Origin: CADEED01 sp963839685
GTDB lineage: Bacteria; Pseudomonadota; Gammaproteobacteria; Steroidobacterales; Steroidobacteraceae
Direction: 5' to 3'
Assembly: GCA_963839685.1 (NCBI GenBank)
Contig: CAWIVS010000008.1
Coordinates: forward strand, 1-64,000
DNA length: 64,000 bases
This document shows positions 9,757-18,702 of the stretch, piece by piece. Positions within the stretch are counted from its first letter, which is position 1, and each line of letters starts with the position of its first letter. The notes beneath the pieces are model-generated. The model ran no database searches. It was given only the letters and a program-made list of their open reading frames with translations, and had not been told where the DNA came from. Position numbers and translations under genes: made by a program.

Positions 9757-10677
9757 GTGACCCACGCCCTCGATGCCGCCCTCCTCGCCCTCGACAAGGT
9801 CATCCTCGGCAAATCCGAGGCCGTGAGACTGGCACTCGCCTGCCTGCTGGCACGCGGTCACCTGCTCATCGAAGACGTGCCCGGCGTCGGCAAGACGACG
9901 CTCGCCCACGCGCTGGCGCACGTGCTCGGCCTCGCCTGGCAGCGCGTGCAATTCACCAGCGACCTGCTGCCGGCGGACATCATCGGCGTGTCGGTGTTCG
10001 ACGCCACGAATGGCACCTTCACCTTTCGCAAGGGACCGATGTTCACCCAGCTGCTGCTCGCCGACGAGGTCAACCGGGCCAGCCCCAAGACCCAGAGCGC
10101 GCTGCTCGAAGCCATGGAAGAGCGCCAGGTGAGTGTCGACGTCACGACCTACCGCCTGCCCGATCCGTTCTTCGTGGTCGCCACGCAGAATCCGTTCGAG
10201 CAACTCGGCACATTTGGGCTGCCCGAGTCGCAGCTCGACCGGTTTCTGATGCGCATTTCGCTGGGCTATCCGGACGCGGCCCACGAGCGCGTGCTGCTGG
10301 CCGAAGGCGATCGGCGCGACCTGCTCGCGGGCATGCCTCCGGCGTTGAACCCCGAGGCGGTGCGCGAATTGCAGGCCGCCGCGCAGCGCGTGCACGTGGC
10401 GCCGGCGCTGCTGGAATACGTGCAGGCGCTGCTCGCGAGCACTCGACGCCGCAGCGACATCCAGATCGGCCTTTCGCCACGCGCCGGCCAGGGCCTGACG
10501 CGTGCCGCGCGCGCCTGGGCCATGCTCGCCGGCCGCGACATGGTGCTGCCCGAGGACGTCCAGGCGGTGTTCGCCGCGGTGGCCTCGCACCGGCTGGAGA
10601 GCGCGGGTGTCGCCACCGCCGCCGATCACGCTGCGTTCATCACCGAGATCGCCCGCGGCGTCGCGGTCCCTATCTGA
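9757..10677 (+). CDS. MoxR-family AAA+ ATPase
   Basis: 306-residue AAA+ chaperone-like ATPase. Walker A is DVPGVGKTTLAHAL near residue 43-50, Walker B LLLADEVNRASPKTQSALLE near 87-106, sensor 1 ATQNPFEQLGTF and an arginine-finger region ESQLDRFLMR. MoxR proteins are thought to assist maturation or assembly of protein complexes. It starts a tight three-gene unit with a DUF58 protein (3-base gap) and a transglutaminase-like membrane protein, a widespread association whose client is usually unknown. GTG start. Confidence 0.93.
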   Translation: MTHALDAALLALDKVILGKSEAVRLALACLLARGHLLIEDVPGVGKTTLAHALAHVLGLAWQRVQFTSDLLPADIIGVSVFDATNGTFTFRKGPMFTQLLLADEVNRASPKTQSALLEAMEERQVSVDVTTYRLPDPFFVVATQNPFEQLGTFGLPESQLDRFLMRISLGYPDAAHERVLLAEGDRRDLLAGMPPALNPEAVRELQAAAQRVHVAPALLEYVQALLASTRRRSDIQIGLSPRAGQGLTRAARAWAMLAGRDMVLPEDVQAVFAAVASHRLESAGVATAADHAAFITEIARGVAVPI

Positions 10678-10680
10678 CGT

Positions 10681-11676
10681 ATGTCCGCGGGGGCGAACAC
10701 GGCGACGCCCACCTGGAGCGTGCGTCTGCGCCAGCTCGCGGCTGACTGGGCGAAGCGTCGCCAGGGCGACGATCGGTTGCCGGCGACCCTGACCTCGCGG
10801 CGGGTCTACATCCTGCCGACGCGGGGCGGATTCGCGTTCGCGGGATTGCTCATGGTGATGCTGCTCGCGGGACTCAATTACTCGAACAGCATGGCCATGC
10901 TGATCACCTTTCTGCTGGCGGGGTTCGCGCTGATCGGGATGCACCTGTGCCATCGCAACCTGGTCGGTACCGTGGTGCGCAGCATCGATACCGTCGATGC
11001 GTTCGCCGGTGAACACGCCCGCCTGCTGCTGACCCTGGAAAATACCGCCGACTCCGTCCGGATCGGTCTCGAATGCGCGACGGACGAGTCGGAAAACGCG
11101 CTCATCGATGTGCCGCCGGACGCCACCGCGCGCGCCGACGTCGCCGTCCCGCTGGCGGCGCGCGGCAGGTTTCCGATCGAACGCGTCAAACTATCTACTG
11201 CGTTCCCGTTCGGCCTGTTTCGCGCCTGGACCTGGATACACGTGCCGCTGGCCGTGCTCGCCTGGCCTGTGCCGCGCGGGCGTCGCGAACCACCGCCGCA
11301 GGTCACGAGCGGCGGCAGCGCCCTGTCGGTGGTGCGCGGCGGTGACGAGGAATGGGCCGGTCTGCGCGAATTCCGCGATGGTGATTCCCCCCGCCAGGTG
11401 GCATGGGCAGCGTACGCCCGCGGCCGCGGATTGCTGGTGAAGACCTACGAGTCGCCGGCGGCGCATCACCGGTTCTTCGACTTCGCCCAGGTGCCGGGCA
11501 CCGACGTCGAGCAGCGCCTCGAACAATTGTCGGCGTGGATCGTCGCGGCCCATGCACGCGGCGAGCGTTACGGCCTGCGCCTCGGCGGGCGCGAGCTGCC
11601 GCCCGATAGCGGCAACGAACATCGCGCCCGCTGCCTCAACGGTCTGGCGCTCTACGGCACCGGTGAGCCATGGTGA
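10681..11676 (+). CDS. DUF58 domain-containing membrane protein
   Basis: 331 residues. Two adjacent hydrophobic helices lie at about residues 45-90 (GGFAFAGLLMVMLLAGL and MAMLITFLLAGFALIGMHL), followed by a soluble region. The DUF58 core is the segment SVVRGGDEEWAGLREFRDGD then RQVAWAAYARGRGLLVKTYE near residues 220-260. Members sit between MoxR ATPases and transglutaminase-like proteins and are presumed part of the same membrane machine. The start follows the MoxR stop by three bases and the 3' end overlaps the next gene by seven, so the three are probably one operon. Confidence 0.88.
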   Translation: MSAGANTATPTWSVRLRQLAADWAKRRQGDDRLPATLTSRRVYILPTRGGFAFAGLLMVMLLAGLNYSNSMAMLITFLLAGFALIGMHLCHRNLVGTVVRSIDTVDAFAGEHARLLLTLENTADSVRIGLECATDESENALIDVPPDATARADVAVPLAARGRFPIERVKLSTAFPFGLFRAWTWIHVPLAVLAWPVPRGRREPPPQVTSGGSALSVVRGGDEEWAGLREFRDGDSPRQVAWAAYARGRGLLVKTYESPAAHHRFFDFAQVPGTDVEQRLEQLSAWIVAAHARGERYGLRLGGRELPPDSGNEHRARCLNGLALYGTGEPW

Positions 11677-13628
11677 ACGAGGCACGCGCCAACATCGCCG
11701 TTGCGCTGGTGTTCGGCGCGAGCGTGCTGCTGGTTGCGGACAGCGCGCCGCTGTGGTGCATCGCGCTGGGATTGCTCTGCGCGGTGTGGCGCGTCCTCAC
11801 TGCCAGTGGCCGAATCGAGCGGCCCAGGCCACGCCGTGGGACGCGCTTCCTGCTGGGCGCCGTCACGGCATTGCTGGTCGTGGCCGTGGCCGCGAGCTTT
11901 CGCACGCTGAACGGACTCGCGGCCGGCACCGCGCTGCTGGTGGTCATGGGCGCACTCAAAGTGCTCGAGGCTCGCTCGCGCCGCGACGACGCCATCGTGG
12001 TGGGAGTCGCGTTGTTCCTGCTGCTGGCCGCGGCACTCGCCGGCCAGGCGCTGTGGCGCGCGCCGTTCTATCTGCTGGTGACGTGCGGCGCGTGCGCGGC
12101 GCTCGCGCTCATCGCGCATCCCGGCAGCGCGTTGACGCCGCGCGCGGCGCTGCGGCTTGCGGCGCGCGCACTGGCCATGTCGATTCCGCTGGCGGTCGCC
12201 TGCTTCATCTTCTTTCCGCGCTTCTCCGGGCAGTTCTGGACGCTGCAGCACGGCAACCTGGCGACCACCGGGCTTTCGGATGAAATGTCACCGGGCAGCA
12301 TCGGCGAGCTCGCCACCGAATACGATCCGGCCTTTCGCGCGCGCTTCGAAGGCGCAGCGCCGCGGCGCGCCGCGCTCTACTGGCGCGGCCCGGTGCTGAA
12401 CAGCTTCGATGGCTTCACCTGGCGGCGCGAATGGCCGCGCGTCTACGTGGCGACGCCGCTCGACCTGCTGGGCGAGCCACTTCGATATCGCATCACGCTC
12501 GAGCCCACCAACCAGCGCTGGATGTTCGCGCTCGACACCGTGGATGCGAGCCCGGGCCGCACCGTGAACATGTCGCACGACCGGCAGCTCACCGCCATGG
12601 ATCCCATCACCAGCGTCATCAGCTACGACGCCGTGTCACACCTGCAGACGCGTTCCACCGGGCCGCTGTCGGATCTCGGCCGCAAATACGAGACCCGGCT
12701 GCCCGAAGATCGCAACCCGCGAACCCTGGCGCTGGCGCACGAGATGCGCGCGCGCGTGGGCAGCGACGCCGAGTACGCGCGCGCCGTGCTCGACTGGTTC
12801 CGCAACAACGGCCTCGAATACACGCTGGAACCCGGGGAAACCAGCATCGATTCCGTCGACACGACGCTGTTCGATACCAGGCGCGGCTTCTGCGGACACT
12901 TTGCGTCCGCCTACGCCACGATGATGCGCGCGGCGGGGGTGCCGGCGCGCATCGTCACCGGCTACCTGGGTGGCGAATGGAATCCCACCGGCGGCTATTT
13001 CATCGTGCGGCAATCCGAGGCGCATGCCTGGACCGAAGTGTGGCTTGCGGGTCAGGGCTGGACTCGAATCGACCCGACCGCGGTGGTGGCGCCGGAGCGG
13101 CTGGAACGCGGCATCTTCGACCTGATGGCGGCTTCGCTGCCGGCGACGTCGACCTTCCTGCACAACAATCCGTGGCTCAACCGCTTCACGCAGCTGTGGG
13201 ACGGTCTCAACCAGTGGTGGCAGGGCAATGTGGTCGAATTCAATCTGCGCGCGCAGCTGGATTTCCTCAGCCGCCTCGGGATCGAATCACCGCAATGGGA
13301 ACACCTGGGGTGGGCATTCGCGCTCGGCATGACGCTGTGGATAGCGTGGGTGGCCATCACCCTGCGTCGCAGTGTCGCGCGCCTCAAGCCCGATCGCGTC
13401 GCGCGCGCCTGGCTGCGGGCCACCCGCAAGCTGCAGCGTGTCGCGCCAGCGCGCTTCGCCCACGAAGGGCCGCTCGATTTCGCGCAACGCATCGCGATCG
13501 CGCGACCGGATCTCGCCGCCCAGGTGGCGGCGCTGGCGGCTCGTTACTGCCGGCTACGATTTGGGCCGGCCGCAGCCGGCGACGAATTGGCGGAGCTGGA
13601 ACGGGAAATCAGGCAGCTCGCGGTGTGA
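11670..13628 (+). CDS. Transglutaminase-like membrane protein (TgpA type, DUF3488/DUF4129)
   Basis: 652 residues: about five N-terminal membrane helices (DUF3488, residues 5-200), a periplasmic transglutaminase core, one helix near 550 (LGWAFALGMTLWIAWVAI) and a cytoplasmic DUF4129-like tail. The catalytic triad is visible: Cys in RRGFCGHFASAYA (about 408), His in SEAHAWTEVW (about 451), Asp in TRIDPTAVV (about 467). The Pseudomonas homologue TgpA is essential, but its substrate is unknown. It overlaps the DUF58 gene by seven bases and ends 20 bases inside the convergent MFS gene. Confidence 0.9.
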   Translation: MVNEARANIAVALVFGASVLLVADSAPLWCIALGLLCAVWRVLTASGRIERPRPRRGTRFLLGAVTALLVVAVAASFRTLNGLAAGTALLVVMGALKVLEARSRRDDAIVVGVALFLLLAAALAGQALWRAPFYLLVTCGACAALALIAHPGSALTPRAALRLAARALAMSIPLAVACFIFFPRFSGQFWTLQHGNLATTGLSDEMSPGSIGELATEYDPAFRARFEGAAPRRAALYWRGPVLNSFDGFTWRREWPRVYVATPLDLLGEPLRYRITLEPTNQRWMFALDTVDASPGRTVNMSHDRQLTAMDPITSVISYDAVSHLQTRSTGPLSDLGRKYETRLPEDRNPRTLALAHEMRARVGSDAEYARAVLDWFRNNGLEYTLEPGETSIDSVDTTLFDTRRGFCGHFASAYATMMRAAGVPARIVTGYLGGEWNPTGGYFIVRQSEAHAWTEVWLAGQGWTRIDPTAVVAPERLERGIFDLMAASLPATSTFLHNNPWLNRFTQLWDGLNQWWQGNVVEFNLRAQLDFLSRLGIESPQWEHLGWAFALGMTLWIAWVAITLRRSVARLKPDRVARAWLRATRKLQRVAPARFAHEGPLDFAQRIAIARPDLAAQVAALAARYCRLRFGPAAAGDELAELEREIRQLAV

Positions 13629-14868
13629 GCTTCACGCGCCACAACAACACGCCACCGATCACGAACAGCAGCACCAGCGACGCAATCGAGGCGCGCTCGT
13701 TGTGCGTGAGCGCCGCGACGATGGCGATGAGCAAGGGCCCCAACACCGTCGCGAACTTGCCCATCATGTTGTAGAAGCCGAAGAACTCGGCATTCTTGCC
13801 TTCCGGCACCAGGCGACCGAACAGCGAACGCGACAGGCACTGCACGCCGCCTTGCACGAAGCCCACGGCAATCGCGAGCGCGAAGAACTCGGCCTCGGTG
13901 TTGAGGAAGTACGCGTACACGGTGATGCCGACGTACACGACGAGCCCGATGAGGATTCCCCGCTTCGCCCCAATGCGGTCGCCGAGCCAGCCGAACAGCA
14001 GCGCCGACGGAAATCCGACGAACTGAGTCACCAGCAGCGCCGCGAGCAGTTTGCCGGTGTCGAGCCCCAGTGCGGTGCCATAGTTGACCGCCATCTTGAT
14101 GATGGTGTTCACGCCGTCGATGTAAAACCAGTAGGCGACCAGGAACATGAGCAAGGTGCGGTATTGGCGCAGGTGTCTTATGGTGTTCCCGAGTTCGCGG
14201 AAACCGACGCCAACGGCGGCGGTGAATTTCAGGTGCGGCCCGGCCTGACTTTCGTTGACCCAACGCATGATGGGCAGCGAAAACAGGAGCCACCAGACCG
14301 CGACGGTGACAAAAGATGCCTGCACGGCCTGGGCGGCGTTGGCGAAGCCGAAGAGTTGCGGCTTCATCACCATCACCACGTTGACGAGGAACAGCAGGCC
14401 GCCCCCCAGGTAACCCAGCGAATAGCCGAACGCCGACACACGGTCGAGCTCCTGCGGCTTCGCCACGTCGAGTAGCAGGGAATCGTTGAACACCACGCCG
14501 CCGTTGAAGCCGATGGTCGCGACCACGAACAGCGCGAGCGCTGCGAACCACTGGCCCTGGCCCACGAGATACAGCGCGCCGGTGGCCGCCACGCCTAACA
14601 GGGTCCAGGCGAACATGAACTGTTTGCGACGTCCGCCGCGGTCGGCAATCGCACCGAGGATGGGCGCCAGCAGCGCAATCACCGCACCGGCAATTGCGTT
14701 GCCGTAGCCAAGCCTCGATGTCGTCTCGGTACGCGTGACGTCGACGCTCCAGAATTGCTGGAAGAACACCGGGAAGAACCCGGCCATGACGGTAGTGGCG
14801 AACGCCGAATTGGCCCAGTCGTACAGGGCCCAGGCGAGTACCGGGCGGTTCTTCAGGAATTCACGCAT
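13609..14868 (-). CDS. MFS transporter, UMF1/Atg22-like family
   Basis: 419-residue polytopic membrane protein with about 12 helices. The N-terminus LAWALYDWANSAFATTVMAG is the UMF1 (Atg22-related) signature; bacterial members are putative effluxers or permeases of unknown substrate. A cytoplasmic MFS-type loop LGDRIGAKRG is in the second half. The ATG at 14868 gives the family N-terminus MREFLKNRPVLAWALYDWAN. Its 3' end overlaps the convergent transglutaminase gene by 20 bases. The 114-bp gap to prfC holds a GC-rich inverted repeat near 14950-14965 but no gene. Confidence 0.87.
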   Translation of the reverse strand: MREFLKNRPVLAWALYDWANSAFATTVMAGFFPVFFQQFWSVDVTRTETTSRLGYGNAIAGAVIALLAPILGAIADRGGRRKQFMFAWTLLGVAATGALYLVGQGQWFAALALFVVATIGFNGGVVFNDSLLLDVAKPQELDRVSAFGYSLGYLGGGLLFLVNVVMVMKPQLFGFANAAQAVQASFVTVAVWWLLFSLPIMRWVNESQAGPHLKFTAAVGVGFRELGNTIRHLRQYRTLLMFLVAYWFYIDGVNTIIKMAVNYGTALGLDTGKLLAALLVTQFVGFPSALLFGWLGDRIGAKRGILIGLVVYVGITVYAYFLNTEAEFFALAIAVGFVQGGVQCLSRSLFGRLVPEGKNAEFFGFYNMMGKFATVLGPLLIAIVAALTHNERASIASLVLLFVIGGVLLWRVKLTPRAA

Positions 14869-14982
14869 TTGAAAAGAGGCTACTCGAAAATCGCGCCGTA
14901 CGAGTTCGAGATTGGATCATCGAGGTCGTACCAGGAGTCATGCCACCCTGCCCCCGCAGGGGGTTGATCCGGTCAGATGGCT

Positions 14983-16569
14983 TTACATCTGGTGTTCGCG
15001 CGTGGCGCGGAAATTGATCTTCGGCCAGCGCTCGATGGTGAGCTCGAGGTTCACGCGCGACGGCGCCAGGTAGACCAGTGCCCCCGAGTGATCCACGGCG
15101 AGGTGGTCGTGCGCCTTGGTGCGGAATTCCTGGAGGTGTTTCTCATCGTCGCAGTACACCCAGCGCGCGGTGTGCACGCCGATGGTGTCGAATACGGCGG
15201 AGACGGCGTATTCATCCTGCAGCCGGAAGGCCACCACTTCGAACTGCAGCTGCCCGACCGCGCCCAGGATCATGTCGTTGTTGCGCAGCGGTTTGAACAA
15301 CTGCGTCGCGCCCTCTTCACACAGCTGGTCGAGACCCTTGGCCAGCTGCTTGATCTTCAGTGGATCCTTGAGCACCGCGCGCCGGAACATTTCCGGCGCG
15401 AAGTTCGGAATGCCGGTGAAGGTGAGTTTCTCGCCTTCGGTGAATGTGTCGCCGATGTTGATGGTGCCGTGATTGTGCAGGCCGATGATGTCGCCCGCGA
15501 ATGCCTCGTCGGCGGCCTGGCGGTCCGCGGCCATGAAGGTCAACGCATCGGCGATGCGCATCTCCTTGTCGAGGCGCACGTGGTACATGCGCATGCCGCG
15601 GTTGTACTTGCCCGAACACAGGCGCACGAACGCGATGCGATCACGATGCTGCGGGTCCATGTTCGCCTGGATCTTGAATACGAAGCCGGTGAGTTTGCCC
15701 TCGGTGGCTTCGACCTCGCGCTGCACGGTCTCGTGCCTGAGCGGCGCGGGGGCGTGCGTCGCGAAATGCGCCAGCAACTCCTCGACGCCGAAGTTCGAGA
15801 TCGCCGAGCCGAAGAACACGGGAGTTTGTTTACCCGCTCGATAGTCGGCCAGATCGAATTCCGCGGTACCGCCGCGCACCAGCTCGATCTCGTCATCGAC
15901 GCGTGCCGTTCGATCGCCGAGGAATTCGCGGCCCTCGGCACTGTGCAGTCCCTGGATCACGCGGTTGCTGCCGCGTTCGCCGCGCCCCGCCGCTTCGTAG
16001 ACATAGATCTTGTCTTCGATGAGGTGATAAACGCCGGCGAGATCGCGACCCATGCCGATCGGCCAGGTCACCGGGGCCGTGCGGATCTTGAGCACACTCT
16101 CGATTTCGTCGAGCAGCTCGATGGGCGGCCGGCCCTCGCGGTCGAGCTTGTTGATGAAGGTCATGATCGGCGTGTCGCGCATGCGGCACACCTCCATCAG
16201 CTTGATGGTTCGCTCTTCAACACCCTTGGCGCAGTCGATGACCATGAGCGCGCTGTCCACCGCGGTCAGGGTGCGATAGGTGTCCTCGGAGAAATCCTCG
16301 TGGCCCGGCGTATCGAGCAGGTTGATGATGCGGTCGCGAAAAGGGAACTGCATCACCGAGGACGTAATGGAAATTCCGCGCTGCTTCTCGAGCGCCATCC
16401 AGTCGGAGGTGGCATGACGCGCAGCTTTACGGCCCTTCACGGTGCCGGCCAGCTGGATGGCGCCGCCGAACAGCAGCAGTTTCTCGGTGAGCGTGGTCTT
16501 GCCCGCGTCGGGATGCGAAATGATGGCAAACGTGCGCCGCCGCGCCGTTTCCTGCCCGGTCAAACTCAT
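14983..16569 (-). CDS. prfC: Peptide chain release factor 3
   Basis: 528-residue translational GTPase that recycles RF1/RF2 from the ribosome after termination (E. coli 529). GTPase motifs: G1 SHPDAGKTTLTEKLL near residues 19-33, G3 DTPGHEDFSEDTYRTL, G4 NKLDREGR. Domains II and III follow (TGFVFKIQANMDPQHRDR, then GAVGQLQFEVVAFRLQDEY). It sits downstream of rimI on the minus strand with a 20-base gap and could share its transcript. Confidence 0.97.
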   Translation of the reverse strand: MSLTGQETARRRTFAIISHPDAGKTTLTEKLLLFGGAIQLAGTVKGRKAARHATSDWMALEKQRGISITSSVMQFPFRDRIINLLDTPGHEDFSEDTYRTLTAVDSALMVIDCAKGVEERTIKLMEVCRMRDTPIMTFINKLDREGRPPIELLDEIESVLKIRTAPVTWPIGMGRDLAGVYHLIEDKIYVYEAAGRGERGSNRVIQGLHSAEGREFLGDRTARVDDEIELVRGGTAEFDLADYRAGKQTPVFFGSAISNFGVEELLAHFATHAPAPLRHETVQREVEATEGKLTGFVFKIQANMDPQHRDRIAFVRLCSGKYNRGMRMYHVRLDKEMRIADALTFMAADRQAADEAFAGDIIGLHNHGTINIGDTFTEGEKLTFTGIPNFAPEMFRRAVLKDPLKIKQLAKGLDQLCEEGATQLFKPLRNNDMILGAVGQLQFEVVAFRLQDEYAVSAVFDTIGVHTARWVYCDDEKHLQEFRTKAHDHLAVDHSGALVYLAPSRVNLELTIERWPKINFRATREHQM

Positions 16570-16589
16570 GTCTCGTTAGTCTGGATGGC

Positions 16590-17093
16590 TCAGCTGGAAG
16601 GTTTTTTTCCGGCGGGGGCGAGCTCGCGCTTGAGCACGATGGCATCTTCGCGTCCGTCGGGGGCCTGATAATACCCGCGGCGGAGGCCGATTTGTTCGAA
16701 ACCGAGGCGCTGGTAGAGACGGATCGCGGACAAATTGCTCGGGCGCACCTCGAGAAAGGCCTCGCCCACCCCGGACACGACCGCGCGCTCCAGCAGGTGC
16801 TCGAGCAGCCGGCGCCCGAATCCCAGGTTGCGGAATTCGTCGCGTACGCAGACGTTGAGGATGTGGGCTTCACCGGCGCCCAGGCTCATGACGCCATATC
16901 CGATGATCTGCCCAGCGAGATCGAGCGCACGGCAGGTGTAGCCCACGCGCAGGCAGTCGCGAAAGATGTTTTCGCTCCACGGAAACGCGTAACTGTGCTG
17001 CTCGATGCCCGCGACATCGGGCAGGTCGATTTCCATCATCGGCCGGATCAGTATCTCCGGCACCTCGCGCAGGTCTTCCGGAGCCGCGGCCAT
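16590..17093 (-). CDS. rimI: Ribosomal protein S18-alanine N-acetyltransferase
   Basis: 167-residue GNAT enzyme acetylating the N-terminal alanine of ribosomal protein S18. The acetyl-CoA motif is VRDEFRNLGFGRRLLEHLLE near residues 75-95, and the C-terminal block LYQRLGFEQIGLRRGYYQ is typical of RimI. The segment GIEQHSYAFPWSENIFRDCL matches the family N-terminal region. Its ATG overlaps the TGA of the uracil-DNA glycosylase gene (ATGA), implying coupled translation. A start about 20 codons downstream at MEIDLP would be closer to the classic family length. Confidence 0.92.
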   Translation of the reverse strand: MAAAPEDLREVPEILIRPMMEIDLPDVAGIEQHSYAFPWSENIFRDCLRVGYTCRALDLAGQIIGYGVMSLGAGEAHILNVCVRDEFRNLGFGRRLLEHLLERAVVSGVGEAFLEVRPSNLSAIRLYQRLGFEQIGLRRGYYQAPDGREDAIVLKRELAPAGKKPSS

Positions 17094-17869
17094 CAGCTGG
17101 TTTCCGCGAGGCGCGCATAATTGGCGCGAGCGAACTTCAGGTCTTCCCAGGCCTTGCGCTTGTCGGACGGCGTGCGTAGCAGGTAAGCCGGGTGATAGGT
17201 GATCACCAGCGGAGTTTTCGCCTCACCGTAGTGATGCAGCCGGCCGCGCAGCCGCGCCAGCGGCGCATCCGTGGCGAGCAGCGTTTGCGCCGCAATCCGT
17301 CCGACCACCAGGATGATCTTCGGTTTCAACAGCCCGATCTGCGCCGACAGGAACGGCAGGCAACGCGACACCTCTTCCGGTTTCGGATCGCGGTTGCCCG
17401 GTGGCCGGCATTTCAGGATGTTGGCGATGAACACGGTTTCGCGCGGCATGCCGATGGCGAGCAACATGGCGTTGAGCAGTTGACCGGCACGACCGACGAA
17501 GGGTTCACCCTGCCGGTCTTCTTCAGCGCCCGGCGCCTCGCCGATGATCAACCAGTCGGCGTGCGTGTTGCCCACTCCGAAGACCGTCTGGGTGCGCGTC
17601 TTGCAGAGGTCGCAGGCCGTACAGGCTGCGACCCGTGCGCGCAGCACATCCCAGTCGGTGAGCGCAGCCGGCGGCAGCGGCTCTGGCGCGGAATCCGGGG
17701 CGCGCGCCACTGTTGTTGGCAAGGAGCGGGCAGGCGCGGTGTGCGCGGGCGATTCGCGGCGTGGCTCGGCGGGCATTTCGGCCGCCGCGGCTTCGGGTGG
17801 CGCGTGCCGAGATACCCAGCGATCGATGCCGAGCGCTTCCAGGTAAGCGTCCCGCAGTGTGACTGGCAT
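17093..17869 (-). CDS. Family 4 uracil-DNA glycosylase (Fe-S)
   Basis: 258 residues. It removes uracil from DNA in base-excision repair. After an N-terminal Pro/Ala-rich region (30-75), the catalytic domain shows CTACDLCKTRTQTVFGVG with two Fe-S cysteines, GEAPGAEEDRQGEPFVGRAG (active-site motif 1), further Cys ligands at NILKCRPPGNRDPKPEE and SRCLPF, and ITYHPAYLLR (motif 2). The ATG at 17869 gives MPVTLRDAYLEALGIDRW; the much longer open frame upstream overlaps pssA and is not real. It is coupled to rimI by a four-base overlap. Confidence 0.92.
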   Translation of the reverse strand: MPVTLRDAYLEALGIDRWVSRHAPPEAAAAEMPAEPRRESPAHTAPARSLPTTVARAPDSAPEPLPPAALTDWDVLRARVAACTACDLCKTRTQTVFGVGNTHADWLIIGEAPGAEEDRQGEPFVGRAGQLLNAMLLAIGMPRETVFIANILKCRPPGNRDPKPEEVSRCLPFLSAQIGLLKPKIILVVGRIAAQTLLATDAPLARLRGRLHHYGEAKTPLVITYHPAYLLRTPSDKRKAWEDLKFARANYARLAETS

Positions 17870-17871
17870 AG

Positions 17872-18666
17872 CTAGCTGGTCGGCACGGTCGGCGAACGCG
17901 GCCGGCGCAGCTTGCGGACTAACCACTGCACCGGGCCGTAGGTCGCGTAAGAAACGAACATCGCGAACAGCATGGTCGGCGGGTCCACGCTGATCATGAA
18001 CAGCATCGGCGCGATGACGAAGCCGAGATAGGAATACTTCACGCGCTTGTCGACATCGATCTGCTTGAGGCTCAGGTAGCTGAACGACGAGACCATGAGC
18101 GCGGCAGCGTAACCGGTCACCGCGAAGGCCAGCACCAGGCCCGGCAGTCCCGGCTCGCGCCACTTGGCGAAGAACCAGACGAACCCCGCCACGGTCGCCG
18201 CGGCCGACGGACTCGCCAGGCCCTGGAAGTATCGCTTGTCGCCCGAGGCTGAATGGATGTTGAAACGCGCCAGTCGCAGCGCCGCGCACAGCGCATAGAA
18301 GAAGGCGATGATCCAGCCAAAACGTCGCCACTCGGCGCCGTATTCGCCGATGCGGATCACGCCCCATTGATAGACCAGCACCGCCGGTGCCAGGCCGAAG
18401 GCGACCATGTCCGCGAGACTGTCGTACTCCTTGCCAAATGGACTCTCGGTGCGCGTCCAGCGCGCCACCCGACCGTCGAGGCCATCGAACAACATGGCGA
18501 TGAAAATCGCGCCGCCCGCCAGCGCGAAATTGCGGTCGATGGCTGCGACGATGGAATAGAAGCCGGAGAACAGGCAGCCGGTGGTCAGCAGGTTGGGCAG
18601 CAAATAAACGCCGCGGCTCGGCGATCTGTCGGGATTTCCAGGCTCGGTCGTCACGGCCGGCATCAT
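17872..18666 (-). CDS. pssA: CDP-diacylglycerol-serine O-phosphatidyltransferase
   Basis: Integral membrane enzyme making phosphatidylserine, the precursor of phosphatidylethanolamine; 263-264 residues. The CDP-alcohol phosphatidyltransferase signature DGLDGRVARWT, then GKEYDSLAD, spans roughly residues 58-80, with all aspartates present. About eight hydrophobic helices follow. Two adjacent ATGs (18666, 18663) are possible starts; the frame is open further upstream across proS, but that part is a shadow. Two bases separate its stop from the glycosylase gene. Confidence 0.94.
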   Translation of the reverse strand: MMPAVTTEPGNPDRSPSRGVYLLPNLLTTGCLFSGFYSIVAAIDRNFALAGGAIFIAMLFDGLDGRVARWTRTESPFGKEYDSLADMVAFGLAPAVLVYQWGVIRIGEYGAEWRRFGWIIAFFYALCAALRLARFNIHSASGDKRYFQGLASPSAAATVAGFVWFFAKWREPGLPGLVLAFAVTGYAAALMVSSFSYLSLKQIDVDKRVKYSYLGFVIAPMLFMISVDPPTMLFAMFVSYATYGPVQWLVRKLRRPRSPTVPTS

Positions 18667-18682
18667 AGGCGAATCCCCCACC

Positions 18683-18691
18683 TGATACACT
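18683..18691 (+). promoter_or_regulatory. Candidate extended -10 for proS
   Basis: TGATACACT, an extended -10 (TGn plus TACACT), ends 11 bases before the proS ATG. The implied leader is about five bases and there is no clear -35. Confidence 0.32.
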
Positions 18692-18702
18692 CTCGCGCCC
18701 TT

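Noticed and set aside
9205..11016. 603-codon minus-strand open frame across valS, moxR and DUF58 genes
   Set aside because: Covers three well-supported genes and has no recognisable motif; a shadow.
14977..16668. 563-codon frame antisense to prfC
   Set aside because: Shadow of PrfC; composition and lack of motifs argue against coding.
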